A stretch of DNA of 64,000 bases from Flavobacteriales bacterium UBA852 (GTDB taxonomy: Bacteria > Bacteroidota > Bacteroidia > Flavobacteriales_E > Vicingaceae), in the NCBI GenBank assembly GCA_002295925.1, contig DBGO01000022.1:62001-126000 (forward strand). Reading direction: 5' to 3'. Positions 1-8,640 of the stretch are shown here, piece by piece. The first letter of the stretch is position 1. Every line of letters begins with the position of its first letter. The notes beneath the pieces are model-generated. The model was not told where the DNA came from and searched no databases. It worked only from the letters and a program-made list of their open reading frames with translations. The position numbers and the translations under genes are program-made.

Positions 1-1
1 T

Positions 2-544
2 ATTGTTTTTCAGCAAGAAATCAGAAGGTTTTTATTGTATTTGGGTTCAAACAGAATTTTGAACAAAACAGTTGGCGGACGTTGGTTGATAAAGTGGTCG
101 GAGAAAAATAAAAACAAATTGGAGGTAGAGCCGATAATTAAAGCGGTTGAAAATTTGTCTCTTACTAAAACAGGAGCATTATTGGTTATTTCACACCAAT
201 CGGAATTGAAATTTTATACGGCAACAGGGGTGGAGATAGACGCTTTAATCCACGAAGAGTTAATCGAAAGCATTTTTTTTAAGAATAACCCTTTGCACGA
301 TGGAGCCGCTATCATTTATAATAACCGAATAAAGGCGGTAAAATGTGTTTTACCAATATCCGATTCGGAATTACCGCCACATTTTGGATTACGTCACCGC
401 GCAGCTATGGGCATTACAGAAACCAGTTCGGCAGCAGCTATTGTGGTATCTGAAGAAACCGGAGAAATCACTTATTTTGAAAATGCCGAATTTATTACTA
501 AAATTACCCCAATAGAATTGAAACAGCGTTTGATGAATCTTTAA
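2..544 (+). CDS. cdaA: Diadenylate cyclase CdaA, 3' part
   Basis: Makes cyclic di-AMP from two ATP. The 180 visible residues form the C-terminal DisA_N (DAC) catalytic domain, with the DGA motif at about residues 100-102 and the RHR motif at 131-133, both needed for nucleotide binding and cyclisation. The frame is open to the window edge and reads into the typical VFQ-EIRR stretch that precedes the domain in CdaA, so the N-terminal membrane helices expected of the family lie upstream. The TTG at 35 is therefore not the true start. No cdaR-like regulator follows; the next gene is ettA after a 98-base gap with its own promoter-like box. Confidence 0.93.
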   Translation: MVFQQEIRRFLLYLGSNRILNKTVGGRWLIKWSEKNKNKLEVEPIIKAVENLSLTKTGALLVISHQSELKFYTATGVEIDALIHEELIESIFFKNNPLHDGAAIIYNNRIKAVKCVLPISDSELPPHFGLRHRAAMGITETSSAAAIVVSEETGEITYFENAEFITKITPIELKQRLMNL

Positions 545-610
545 TATTTATTCTAAATTAACAAGCAGTAGTTTTGAATTGTAAAATCAGGCATTTCAAC
601 TTTAAATTTT

Positions 611-618
611 TACCTTTG
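611..618 (+). promoter_or_regulatory. Candidate -7 box for ettA
   Basis: TACCTTTG matches the Bacteroidota -7 consensus TAnnTTTG and is followed by CA, 25 bases before the ettA ATG. A clear -33 TTG at the usual spacing is not obvious, so this rests on the -7 box and its position. Confidence 0.5.
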
Positions 619-642
619 CATTCTTATTCAAATTAAATAATT

Positions 643-2328
643 ATGTCAGACGATAAAAAAGTAATTTTTTCAATGGTAAAGGTTTCTAAAGCTTTACCAT
701 CAGGAAAACAAATATTAAAAGATATTTATCTTTCATTCTATTATGGAGCCAAAATCGGAATAATCGGTTTAAACGGAAGTGGTAAATCCACATTGTTGAA
801 AATTATTGCCGGTGAGGATAATGCTTATCAAGGTGAAGTGGTTTTTTCGCCCGGATATTCGGTTGGATATTTACCGCAAGAGCCCGTTTTGGATGATGAT
901 AAAACCGTTCGCCAAATTGTTGAAGAAGGCGTGCAAGAAATTGTAGATGTATTAAAAGAATATGAAGAGGTAAATAACGCATTTGCCGACCCCGAAGTTC
1001 TGGAAAATCCGGATAAAATGGAAGAGTTGATGACCAAGCAGGCACAGTTGCAAGATAAAATTGACCAATACGATGCTTGGGAATTGGATAATAAACTTCA
1101 ACGGGCTATGGATGCCTTAAACTGTCCGCCGGAAGATGCGTTGGTGAAAAATCTGTCGGGAGGTGAAAAACGCCGTGTTGCACTTTGCCGTTTATTGTTG
1201 AAACAACCCGATATTCTGTTGCTTGATGAACCTACCAACCACCTTGATGCCGAGTCGGTGTATTGGTTGGAGCAACACTTAAAACAATATAAAGGAACGG
1301 TTATTGCCATTACACACGACCGTTATTTCTTAGATAATGTTGCCGGCTGGATACTTGAATTAGATAGAGGAGAAGGCATTCCTTGGAAAGGAAATTATTC
1401 TTCTTGGTTGGAACAAAAATCAAAACGCTTGGCAGAAGAAGAAAAACAAGAAAGCAAGCGTCGTAAAACGCTTGAACGTGAGCTCGAATGGGTAAGAATG
1501 ACGCCCAAAGGACGCCACGCAAAAGCAAAAGCTCGTTTATCTAATTATGATAAATTATTGAACGAAGGGACAAAAGAAAAAGAAGCCAAATTGGAGCTTT
1601 TTATCCCCAATGGACCTCGTTTGGGAAATGATGTTATTGAAGCAGAACATATCACCAAATCGTACGATGATAAATTATTGATAGAAGATTTAAGCTTTAA
1701 ATTACCGCCTGCCGGAATTGTAGGGATTATTGGACCGAATGGGGCGGGGAAAACCACGCTTTTCAGAATGATTGTAGGCGAGGAAACACCCGACTCGGGA
1801 AGCATTCGTATAGGTGATACCGTAAAAATCGGTTATGTTGACCAAACACATAAAGATTTAGACCCTGAAAAAACTATTTTTGAAGTAATAAACGATGGTG
1901 CCGAAATGATGGATATTGGTGGTAAAACCATAAATGTCAGGGCTTATTTGTCGAAATTTAACTTTTCAGGCGCCAATCAAAACAAAAAAGTAGGTGTGCT
2001 GAGTGGTGGAGAAAGAAATCGCTTGCACCTGGCAATGACGTTGAAAGAAGAAGCTAATGTGCTATTATTGGATGAGCCCACCAACGACTTGGATGTAAAC
2101 GCTATTCGAGCGTTGGAGGAAGCACTTGAACATTTTGCCGGATGTGCTGTCATCATTTCGCACGACCGTTGGTTTTTGGATAGGGTTTGTACGCACATTA
2201 TGGCGTTTGAAGGAGAAGGGCAAGTGTACTACTTTGAGGGTGGATTTACCGATTACGAAGAAAATAAGCGAAAAAGATTGGGCGACCAACCCACGCGCTT
2301 TAAGTATAAAAAACTCATTAAAGAATAA
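643..2328 (+). CDS. ettA: Energy-dependent translational throttle protein EttA (ABC-F)
   Basis: ABC-F ATPase that binds the ribosomal E site and gates entry into elongation according to the ATP/ADP ratio. The 561 residues match the usual EttA length (about 555). Two ABC domains are complete: Walker A at 42-50 and 364-372, signature LSGGE at 171-175 and 453-457, Walker B with DEPTNHLD at 195-202 and DEPTNDLD at 477-484. Between them is the charged linker typical of ABC-F proteins. There are no membrane segments, so it is cytoplasmic and not a transporter. The close EttA-type motif set argues against the antibiotic-resistance ABC-F subfamilies. Its stop overlaps the next start codon (TAATG), suggesting coupling. 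Confidence 0.93.
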   Translation: MSDDKKVIFSMVKVSKALPSGKQILKDIYLSFYYGAKIGIIGLNGSGKSTLLKIIAGEDNAYQGEVVFSPGYSVGYLPQEPVLDDDKTVRQIVEEGVQEIVDVLKEYEEVNNAFADPEVLENPDKMEELMTKQAQLQDKIDQYDAWELDNKLQRAMDALNCPPEDALVKNLSGGEKRRVALCRLLLKQPDILLLDEPTNHLDAESVYWLEQHLKQYKGTVIAITHDRYFLDNVAGWILELDRGEGIPWKGNYSSWLEQKSKRLAEEEKQESKRRKTLERELEWVRMTPKGRHAKAKARLSNYDKLLNEGTKEKEAKLELFIPNGPRLGNDVIEAEHITKSYDDKLLIEDLSFKLPPAGIVGIIGPNGAGKTTLFRMIVGEETPDSGSIRIGDTVKIGYVDQTHKDLDPEKTIFEVINDGAEMMDIGGKTINVRAYLSKFNFSGANQNKKVGVLSGGERNRLHLAMTLKEEANVLLLDEPTNDLDVNAIRALEEALEHFAGCAVIISHDRWFLDRVCTHIMAFEGEGQVYYFEGGFTDYEENKRKRLGDQPTRFKYKKLIKE

Positions 2329-3458
2329 TGACAAAAAACTGTCAATTCAGTTTTTGGGAACTGCAATCATTTTCGCAATACGATTATGTTGTCGTAGGTA
2401 GCGGAATTGTTGGATTGAGTACGGCTTTATCTTTACGTGAAAAACACCTCAATGCATCAATTTTAGTATTGGAAAGAGGTTTTTTACCCACCGGAGCGAG
2501 TACAAAAAATGCGGGATTTGCCTGTTTTGGTTCGGCTACTGAAATTTTTGATGATTTACAGGTAATGCCGCCCGAAGAAGTTTTTGAGTTGGTGCAAATG
2601 CGTTGGGAAGGTTTGCAGTTGTTACGGAAACGCTTGGGCGATAAAGCCATTGATTTTAAAAACTACGGCGGTTTTGAACTGATTAGCGAAAAAGAAAAGT
2701 ACATTTTACCCGAAATCAATCAAATAAATACGCTTATTGAACCGCTTTTTAAAGCTAAAGTGTTCCAAGAGAATAAACATAAAGTTGCAGAATTCGGGTT
2801 CAAAAAAACAGATACGATAATCGAAAATTCGTATGAGGGGCAAATTGATACCGGTAAAATGATGCGTGCGCTGATTGAGTTGGCCATTTCCAATAAAATT
2901 GAAATAAAAACCGGTGCAGAAGTAGTTGATATTCAAGAAAACGGCAACAATGTTTTGTTAAAAATTAAAAATATTGCCTTTGAGTTGAAAGCCAAAAATC
3001 TCATCATTTGTTCCAATGCATTTACCAAATCATTATTGCCAAAAATTGATATGTTCCCCGGTAGAGGACAAGTGGTTATTACAAAGCCATTAAAGAATTT
3101 ACCTTTTAAGGGTGTTTTTCATTTTGATAAAGGATATTATTATTTTAGAAATTTTGGCAACAGAGTAATATTTGGCGGCGGCCGAAATGCGTTTTTAAAG
3201 CAAGAAACCACTACCGACTTGGAGTGTACAGAAAATGTCCTCGAAAATTTATATCAAAAACTATCAGAAATAATCCTTCCGGGAAAAGAATTTGAGATAG
3301 AACATTTTTGGAGTGGAATAATGGCGTTTGGCAATACAAAACAACCGGTTGTGGAGCAAATGTCCAAAAATGTGTTTACCGCTGTTCGCTTGGGAGGGAT
3401 GGGCGTTGCTATTGGCAGTTTGCTCGGTAAAAAAGTGGTGGAAACGTTTGAGCTTTAG
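2328..3458 (+). CDS. FAD-dependent amine/amino-acid oxidoreductase (DAO family)
   Basis: A 376-residue flavoprotein of the DAO family (PF01266). Near the N-terminus it has the dinucleotide-binding GxGxxG motif (GSGIVG, about residues 25-30) followed by an acidic residue at the end of strand 2 and the ASTKNAG segment found in glycine/sarcosine and gamma-glutamylputrescine oxidase relatives. The C-terminal part has the usual WSGIMAFG and GGMGVAIG stretches that close the FAD site. The substrate cannot be read from the sequence. No signal peptide. It starts in the stop codon of ettA and is followed by a weak hairpin, so it probably ends that transcription unit. Confidence 0.8.
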   Translation: MTKNCQFSFWELQSFSQYDYVVVGSGIVGLSTALSLREKHLNASILVLERGFLPTGASTKNAGFACFGSATEIFDDLQVMPPEEVFELVQMRWEGLQLLRKRLGDKAIDFKNYGGFELISEKEKYILPEINQINTLIEPLFKAKVFQENKHKVAEFGFKKTDTIIENSYEGQIDTGKMMRALIELAISNKIEIKTGAEVVDIQENGNNVLLKIKNIAFELKAKNLIICSNAFTKSLLPKIDMFPGRGQVVITKPLKNLPFKGVFHFDKGYYYFRNFGNRVIFGGGRNAFLKQETTTDLECTENVLENLYQKLSEIILPGKEFEIEHFWSGIMAFGNTKQPVVEQMSKNVFTAVRLGGMGVAIGSLLGKKVVETFEL

Positions 3459-3461
3459 CCT

Positions 3462-3480
3462 AAGAAAACATTGTTTTCTT
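3462..3480 (+). terminator. Weak hairpin after the FAD oxidoreductase
   Basis: Perfect 8-bp inverted repeat AAGAAAAC/GTTTTCTT with a 3-base loop, directly after the stop codon and followed by TCTT. The stem is AT-rich, so terminator strength is doubtful. Confidence 0.45.
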
Positions 3481-3569
3481 TCTTAAAATCAGCTATTCGT
3501 TAATAAATTCAACCAATTGTTAATAATTTCCTTTCGTTGCCGTTAAAAAAATAAATAATTTTATGAATT

Positions 3570-5423
3570 ATGGCAGAAAACGTAACTTACAACGAAGATA
3601 ATATCCGTTCGCTCGATTGGAAAGAACACATCCGGATGCGTCCGGGAATGTACATCGGTAAGCTGGGCGACGGTTCCTCGTACGACGACGGTATTTACAT
3701 CCTGTTGAAAGAAGTAGTGGACAACTCTATTGATGAGTTTGTTATGGGCTACGGAAAAACCATCGACATCAGTATAAAAGATGGCAAAGTTACCGTGCGC
3801 GATTATGGGCGCGGAATACCGCTGGGCAAAGTAATAGATTGTGTATCGAAAATAAATACCGGAGGGAAATACGATTCAAAAGCATTTAAAAAATCAGTAG
3901 GGTTGAACGGTGTAGGTACAAAAGCCGTGAATGCTTTGTCCAGTTATTTCAGAGTAGAATCCATTCGCGATGGAAAATTAAAAAAAGCCGAATTTCAGTT
4001 TGGTGAACTTATTAAAGATTATCCTATTGAAGAGACGTCGCAAAGGCGAGGAACAAAAACGGTTTTTATACCCGACGACACCATTTTTAAAAACTATCAA
4101 TACCGGACACAGCACGTCGAAAAACTGCTGTGGAATTATGCCTTCTTGAATAGAAAATTAACCATCAATTTCAATGGTCAAAAGTTTGTTTCCGAAAACG
4201 GATTGAAAGATTTATTGGAGCAAAACTTGTCAAACGACCCGTTATATCCTATCATTCACCTCGAAGGAGAAGATATTGAGGTAGCCATTACGCATACACA
4301 ATCGTATGGCGAGGAATATTACTCGTTTGTCAACGGACAATATACGCCTCAAGGCGGAACACATCAAAATGCTTTTCGCGAAGCGTATGTAAAAACCATT
4401 CGAGAGTTCTTTAAAAAAGATTATGATGCAGTAGATATTCGCAGTTCTATTGTTGCCGCAGTAAGTGTAAAGGTAATTGAACCCGTTTTCGAATCGCAAA
4501 CCAAAACCAAATTAGGTTCAACCGAAATAGAGCCCGGCGGAAAATCAATGCGTGCTTTTGTTACCGATTTTCTAAAAACAAAACTCGATAATTTCTTACA
4601 TCGCAATCCTGAAATTGCCGAAGCCATTCAGCGTAAAATCATACAAAGTGAGCGTGAGAGAAAAGAGCTTGCCGGTATTAAAAAAATAGCCAAAAAAAGA
4701 GCCAAAGAAGTATCCTTGCATAACAAAAAACTTCGCGATTGCCGAATTCATTATAATGACAATAAAGGCGATGAAGAATTGAAAAGTCAAACTACACTTT
4801 TCATTACCGAGGGAGATTCCGCTTCGGGTTCCATTACAAAAGCTCGCAATCCCAATATTCAAGCTGTATTTAGTTTGAAAGGAAAACCGCTCAATTCATT
4901 TGGCTTGACCAAAAAAATTGTTTACGAAAACGAAGAATTTAACCTGTTGCAAGCGGCGTTGAATATTGAAGATGGATTGGAAAATCTACGCTACAATAAT
5001 GTTGTAATTGCCACTGATGCCGATGTTGACGGTATGCACATACGCTTGTTGTTAATTACCTTTTTCTTGCAATTTTTCCCCGATTTAGTAAAAAACGGCC
5101 ATTTATATGTGCTTGATACACCCTTGTTTAGGGTAAGAGATAAAAACGAAACGTTTTATTGTTATTCCGAAGAAGAAAAACAACAAGCCATTAAAAAATT
5201 ACGAGGAAAGCCCGAAATTACCCGCTTTAAAGGTTTGGGGGAAATTTCGCCCGGCGAATTCAAGCACTTTATTGGCAAAGATATTCGGCTCGACCCGGTT
5301 GTAATTGATAAAAACACGCCAATACAATCCTTAATGGAGTATTATATGGGGAAAAATTCACCCGACAGGCAAAAATTTATTATCGAAAATTTGAAAGTTG
5401 AAAAAGACGTTGTTGAAGATTAA
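3570..5423 (+). CDS. parE: DNA topoisomerase IV subunit B
   Basis: ATPase subunit of topoisomerase IV, which decatenates daughter chromosomes. At 617 residues it has the Bacteroidota ParE N-terminus (SLDWKEHIRMRPGMYIG) rather than the GyrB type. The GHKL ATPase fold is seen as a DNSIDE stretch and the GVNG-like GLNGVGTKAVNALS lid. The TOPRIM domain carries EGDSA at 414-418 and the metal-binding Asp triad at 483, 485 and 487. The C-terminus ends with the RFKGLGE and PDRQKFI segments. It lies 15 bases ahead of parC, an operon that fixes the assignment as topoisomerase IV and not gyrase. Confidence 0.95.
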   Translation: MAENVTYNEDNIRSLDWKEHIRMRPGMYIGKLGDGSSYDDGIYILLKEVVDNSIDEFVMGYGKTIDISIKDGKVTVRDYGRGIPLGKVIDCVSKINTGGKYDSKAFKKSVGLNGVGTKAVNALSSYFRVESIRDGKLKKAEFQFGELIKDYPIEETSQRRGTKTVFIPDDTIFKNYQYRTQHVEKLLWNYAFLNRKLTINFNGQKFVSENGLKDLLEQNLSNDPLYPIIHLEGEDIEVAITHTQSYGEEYYSFVNGQYTPQGGTHQNAFREAYVKTIREFFKKDYDAVDIRSSIVAAVSVKVIEPVFESQTKTKLGSTEIEPGGKSMRAFVTDFLKTKLDNFLHRNPEIAEAIQRKIIQSERERKELAGIKKIAKKRAKEVSLHNKKLRDCRIHYNDNKGDEELKSQTTLFITEGDSASGSITKARNPNIQAVFSLKGKPLNSFGLTKKIVYENEEFNLLQAALNIEDGLENLRYNNVVIATDADVDGMHIRLLLITFFLQFFPDLVKNGHLYVLDTPLFRVRDKNETFYCYSEEEKQQAIKKLRGKPEITRFKGLGEISPGEFKHFIGKDIRLDPVVIDKNTPIQSLMEYYMGKNSPDRQKFIIENLKVEKDVVED

Positions 5424-5438
5424 AAAAAATAGAATTGT

Positions 5439-8123
5439 ATGATAGACGAAGAAAATAATATTCCGGAAGATAACAGTGACGAAAGAGACGAAGAGCTGGA
5501 AAAAGAAATGCAAGAAGGAAACCAAGAGCTCGATAATGTTATCCAAGTTTCGGGTATGTATCGTGAGTGGTTTCTCGATTATGCATCGTATGTAATATTG
5601 GAGCGGGCGGTTCCGCACTTAAACGACGGACTGAAACCTGTACAGCGCCGTATTCTTCATTCAATGAAAGAAATGGACGACGGACGTTATCACAAAGTCG
5701 CCAATATTATTGGAAACACGATGAAATATCACCCGCACGGTGATGCTTCTATTGGCGATGCTTTGGTGCAGTTGGGACAAAAAGATTTGCTAATCGATTG
5801 TCAAGGAAACTGGGGAAATATATATACCGGCGACCGTGCTGCTGCGCCTCGATACATCGAAGCACGACTTACAAAATTTGCGCTTGAAGTATTGTTCAAT
5901 CCCAAAACTACTGAATGGCAACTCAGTTACGACGGGCGAAACAAAGAGCCCGTAACATTACCGGTGAAATTTCCGTTGCTTTTGGCACAAGGAGTAGAAG
6001 GTATTGCCGTAGGAATGGCGTGTAAAATACTACCGCACAATTTTATCGAATTGATAGATGCTTCAATTGCTTATTTACGTGGCAGAAGTTTTAAGCTCTT
6101 ACCCGATTTCCCAACTGCAGGAATGGCAGATTTTTCAAATTACAATGATGGTTTGCGTGGCGGAAGGGTGAAAGTGCGTGCAAGAATCGAAAAAGTGGAT
6201 AAAACGCATTTGCGCATTACCGAAATTCCCTTTGGAACAACTACGTCAAGCTTGATAGATTCTATAATTAAAGCCGTTAACAAAGGAAAAATCAAAATAA
6301 AGAAAATTGAAGACAACACAGCCGAGCACGTTGAGATAAATATTCATTTGGCTTCGGGAGTATCGCCCGACAAAACCATTGATGCTTTATATGCTTTCAC
6401 CGATTGTGAAGTTTCCATTTCGCCTAATGCTTCGGTAATATTTGAAGACAAACCTCACTTTTTGGATGTAAAAGAGATGCTCAAAATTGCCACTGACAAT
6501 ACTGTGAAGTTGTTGAAAAGAGAGTTGGAGATAAAACTCGATGAGTTAAATGAACAATGGCATTTTGCTTCGCTCGAAAAAATATTTATTGAAAAGAAAA
6601 TATATGTAAAATTACACGGACTTGGATACGAAGAGGCAATTGAATTAACACACGAGTTATTGAAACCGCACATTAAACATTTGGTAAGAGAAATTACCGA
6701 TGACGATGTGAAGCGTTTGCTCGAAATAAAAATGCGTCGTATTACCAAGCACGATGCTGACCAGGCAGAGGAGAAAATTGCCAAGTTAGAAGCCGATATT
6801 GAGCAAACCAAGTTTCATTTAGATAACTTAATCGACTATGCTGTAGATTATTACAAAGAATTAAAACGTAAATACGGTGAAGGTCGGGAACGAAAAACAG
6901 AAATCAGAACATTTGACACGATAGATGCCGCAAAAGTAGCCGTAAATAACGTTAAGCTAATGGCTAATTTTAAAGAAGGATTTATTGGCTATGGTTTGAA
7001 ACGTGGTGAGGGAGAAATTGTAACTGATTGTTCCGACATTGACGATATTATTGTATTTAAAAAAGACGGCTCAATGAAAGTGGTGCGCATTGCCGATAAG
7101 GTATTTGTGGGGAAAGACATTATTTATGCCGGCGTGTGGAAAAAAGGTGATAAACGCACAGTTTACAATATGATTTACCGTGACGGAAAATCCGGGCCAT
7201 ATCGAGTAAAACGGTTCACTATTACCTCAATTACACGAGACAAGGATTACGACTTGACCAAAGGTGCAAAAGGTTCGGAAGTTGTCTACTTTACCGCCAA
7301 TCCAAACGGCGAGGCTGAAATGGTAACAGTAGTTCATCGTCCAAGACCAAATCTGCGAAAGCTGAAATTTGATTTTGATTTTGCAACCATCGACATAAAA
7401 GGTCGAGGAGCCGGCGGAAATATATTGACCAAAAATCCGGTAGCAAAAATTCAACTGAAAGAAAAAGGCGTTTCCACTTTGGCACCGCGAAGAATTTTCT
7501 TTGATGATACCATTCAACGGTTAAACTCGGATGAAAGAGGAACATATCTGGGTGATTTCAAAGCTGATGATAAAATCCTTACTATTATGCAGTCTGGGCA
7601 TTACAAGCTTACATCATTCGATTTGTCCACCAAGTTCGATGATGATATGATTGTTATAGAAAAATGGAACCCCGACAAACCTATTACAGCAATTTATTTC
7701 GATGGCAACAAACAGCAATTTTTTATTAAACGGTTTTTGGCAGAAGATACCGATAAAAAAACGTTGTTTATAACCGACCACCCGGATTCGTATCTCGAAA
7801 TCGTTTCGACCGATTGGCTGCCGCAAATTCAATTAAATTTTGCCAAGGATAAAGGAAAAGTAAAAGACCCTGAAATTATTAATGCTGCCGAATTTATTGC
7901 CGTAAAAGGACTAAAAGCACAAGGAAACCGCTTAACAGCCGATAAACTTAAATCGGTTGATTTGCTCGAACCTTTGCCTTACGAAGAAGAGGAAGAAGAG
8001 ATTTCTGATACAGATTTAGATAACAATAAAGAAAAAAATGAAGAAAATTCAGAAGAAAATAAACCAAAATATTCTGAAAAAAAAGATAATGATGACGGAA
8101 AACAGCAAATGACTTTGTTTTAA
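5439..8123 (+). CDS. parC: DNA topoisomerase IV subunit A
   Basis: DNA breakage-reunion subunit of topoisomerase IV. The winged-helix/tower region contains the KPVQRRIL and HPHGDA stretches and the active-site tyrosine at residue 139 (AAPRYIEARL). A coiled-coil section follows at roughly residues 330-480, then a C-terminal beta-pinwheel-like region. The last 50 residues are a low-complexity acidic/Lys-Asn tail. At 894 residues it is normal for the long Bacteroidota ParC. It is cotranscribed with parE by spacing. The substrate-binding part sits in the cytoplasm on the nucleoid. Confidence 0.95.
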   Translation: MIDEENNIPEDNSDERDEELEKEMQEGNQELDNVIQVSGMYREWFLDYASYVILERAVPHLNDGLKPVQRRILHSMKEMDDGRYHKVANIIGNTMKYHPHGDASIGDALVQLGQKDLLIDCQGNWGNIYTGDRAAAPRYIEARLTKFALEVLFNPKTTEWQLSYDGRNKEPVTLPVKFPLLLAQGVEGIAVGMACKILPHNFIELIDASIAYLRGRSFKLLPDFPTAGMADFSNYNDGLRGGRVKVRARIEKVDKTHLRITEIPFGTTTSSLIDSIIKAVNKGKIKIKKIEDNTAEHVEINIHLASGVSPDKTIDALYAFTDCEVSISPNASVIFEDKPHFLDVKEMLKIATDNTVKLLKRELEIKLDELNEQWHFASLEKIFIEKKIYVKLHGLGYEEAIELTHELLKPHIKHLVREITDDDVKRLLEIKMRRITKHDADQAEEKIAKLEADIEQTKFHLDNLIDYAVDYYKELKRKYGEGRERKTEIRTFDTIDAAKVAVNNVKLMANFKEGFIGYGLKRGEGEIVTDCSDIDDIIVFKKDGSMKVVRIADKVFVGKDIIYAGVWKKGDKRTVYNMIYRDGKSGPYRVKRFTITSITRDKDYDLTKGAKGSEVVYFTANPNGEAEMVTVVHRPRPNLRKLKFDFDFATIDIKGRGAGGNILTKNPVAKIQLKEKGVSTLAPRRIFFDDTIQRLNSDERGTYLGDFKADDKILTIMQSGHYKLTSFDLSTKFDDDMIVIEKWNPDKPITAIYFDGNKQQFFIKRFLAEDTDKKTLFITDHPDSYLEIVSTDWLPQIQLNFAKDKGKVKDPEIINAAEFIAVKGLKAQGNRLTADKLKSVDLLEPLPYEEEEEEISDTDLDNNKEKNEENSEENKPKYSEKKDNDDGKQQMTLF

Positions 8124-8146
8124 CTCAATTGGGCTAAAACTTTGAG

Positions 8147-8154
8147 TATATTTG
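8147..8154 (+). promoter_or_regulatory. Candidate -7 box for the DUF5606 gene
   Basis: TATATTTG followed by CA, 30 bases before the ATG of the DUF5606 gene, matches TAnnTTTG. A TTG lies 15 bases upstream (8129-8131), slightly closer than usual. Confidence 0.5.
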
Positions 8155-8183
8155 CAACCGTTCGAATTTAAAAATTATTGACA

Positions 8184-8636
8184 ATGAATTTAACAGGAAT
8201 TATATCTATTTCGGGAAAACCCGGGTTATACAAAGTAGTATCGCAAACAAAAAACGGTATTGTAGTAGAATCGTTGACAGACGGAAAAAAATTGCCCGTA
8301 ACAGCAACGCAAAAAGTCAGTGCTTTATCCGATATCCACATTTATACCTATGGAGAAGATATGCCGCTGGAAGAAGTGATGGATAAAATCTTTGATTATA
8401 CAGAAGGAAAAGAAGCTATCAATCCAAAAGAAAAGCCCGAAAAATTAAGAGCGTTTATGCAAGCTTGCTTGCCCGATTATGACAAAGACAGGGTTTACAA
8501 CTCCGATTTAAAAAAATTGTTCCAATGGTATAATTTATTATTAAATGCAGGATTGTTGGTGAAAGAAGAAAATAAAGAAAACGAAACGGTTGAAGCAGAA
8601 ACTGAAACAACTAACGAAAATTCACAAGAAAAATAA
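8184..8636 (+). CDS. DUF5606 family conserved protein
   Basis: A 150-residue cytoplasmic protein of unknown function, restricted as far as I know to Bacteroidota. The N-terminus (ISISGKPGLYKVVSQ) is the family hallmark. The last 25 residues are a Glu/Asn/Thr-rich tail. I chose the ATG at 8184 over the TTG six bases upstream because family members begin within one or two residues of the hydrophobic LTGIISISG segment. It sits between parC and an M3 peptidase; the peptidase start follows its stop by 4 bases, so the two are likely cotranscribed. Confidence 0.82.
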   Translation: MNLTGIISISGKPGLYKVVSQTKNGIVVESLTDGKKLPVTATQKVSALSDIHIYTYGEDMPLEEVMDKIFDYTEGKEAINPKEKPEKLRAFMQACLPDYDKDRVYNSDLKKLFQWYNLLLNAGLLVKEENKENETVEAETETTNENSQEK

Positions 8637-8640
8637 AAAT

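Noticed and set aside
643..2328. Antibiotic-resistance ABC-F protein
   Set aside because: Length, linker and motif spacing match EttA, a housekeeping member.
6455..6811. 118-codon minus-strand frame opposite parC
   Set aside because: It mirrors a well-conserved gene, has no homology-like pattern, and its serine/cysteine richness is what antisense of helical coding sequence gives.
3570..8123. Gyrase instead of topoisomerase IV
   Set aside because: The N-terminus of the B subunit and the paired order with the long A subunit with an acidic tail match ParE/ParC of Bacteroidota.
8590..8640. Longer start for the M3 peptidase
   Set aside because: It overlaps the DUF5606 coding end and only adds a Lys-rich stretch; the ATG at 8641 fits the family start.
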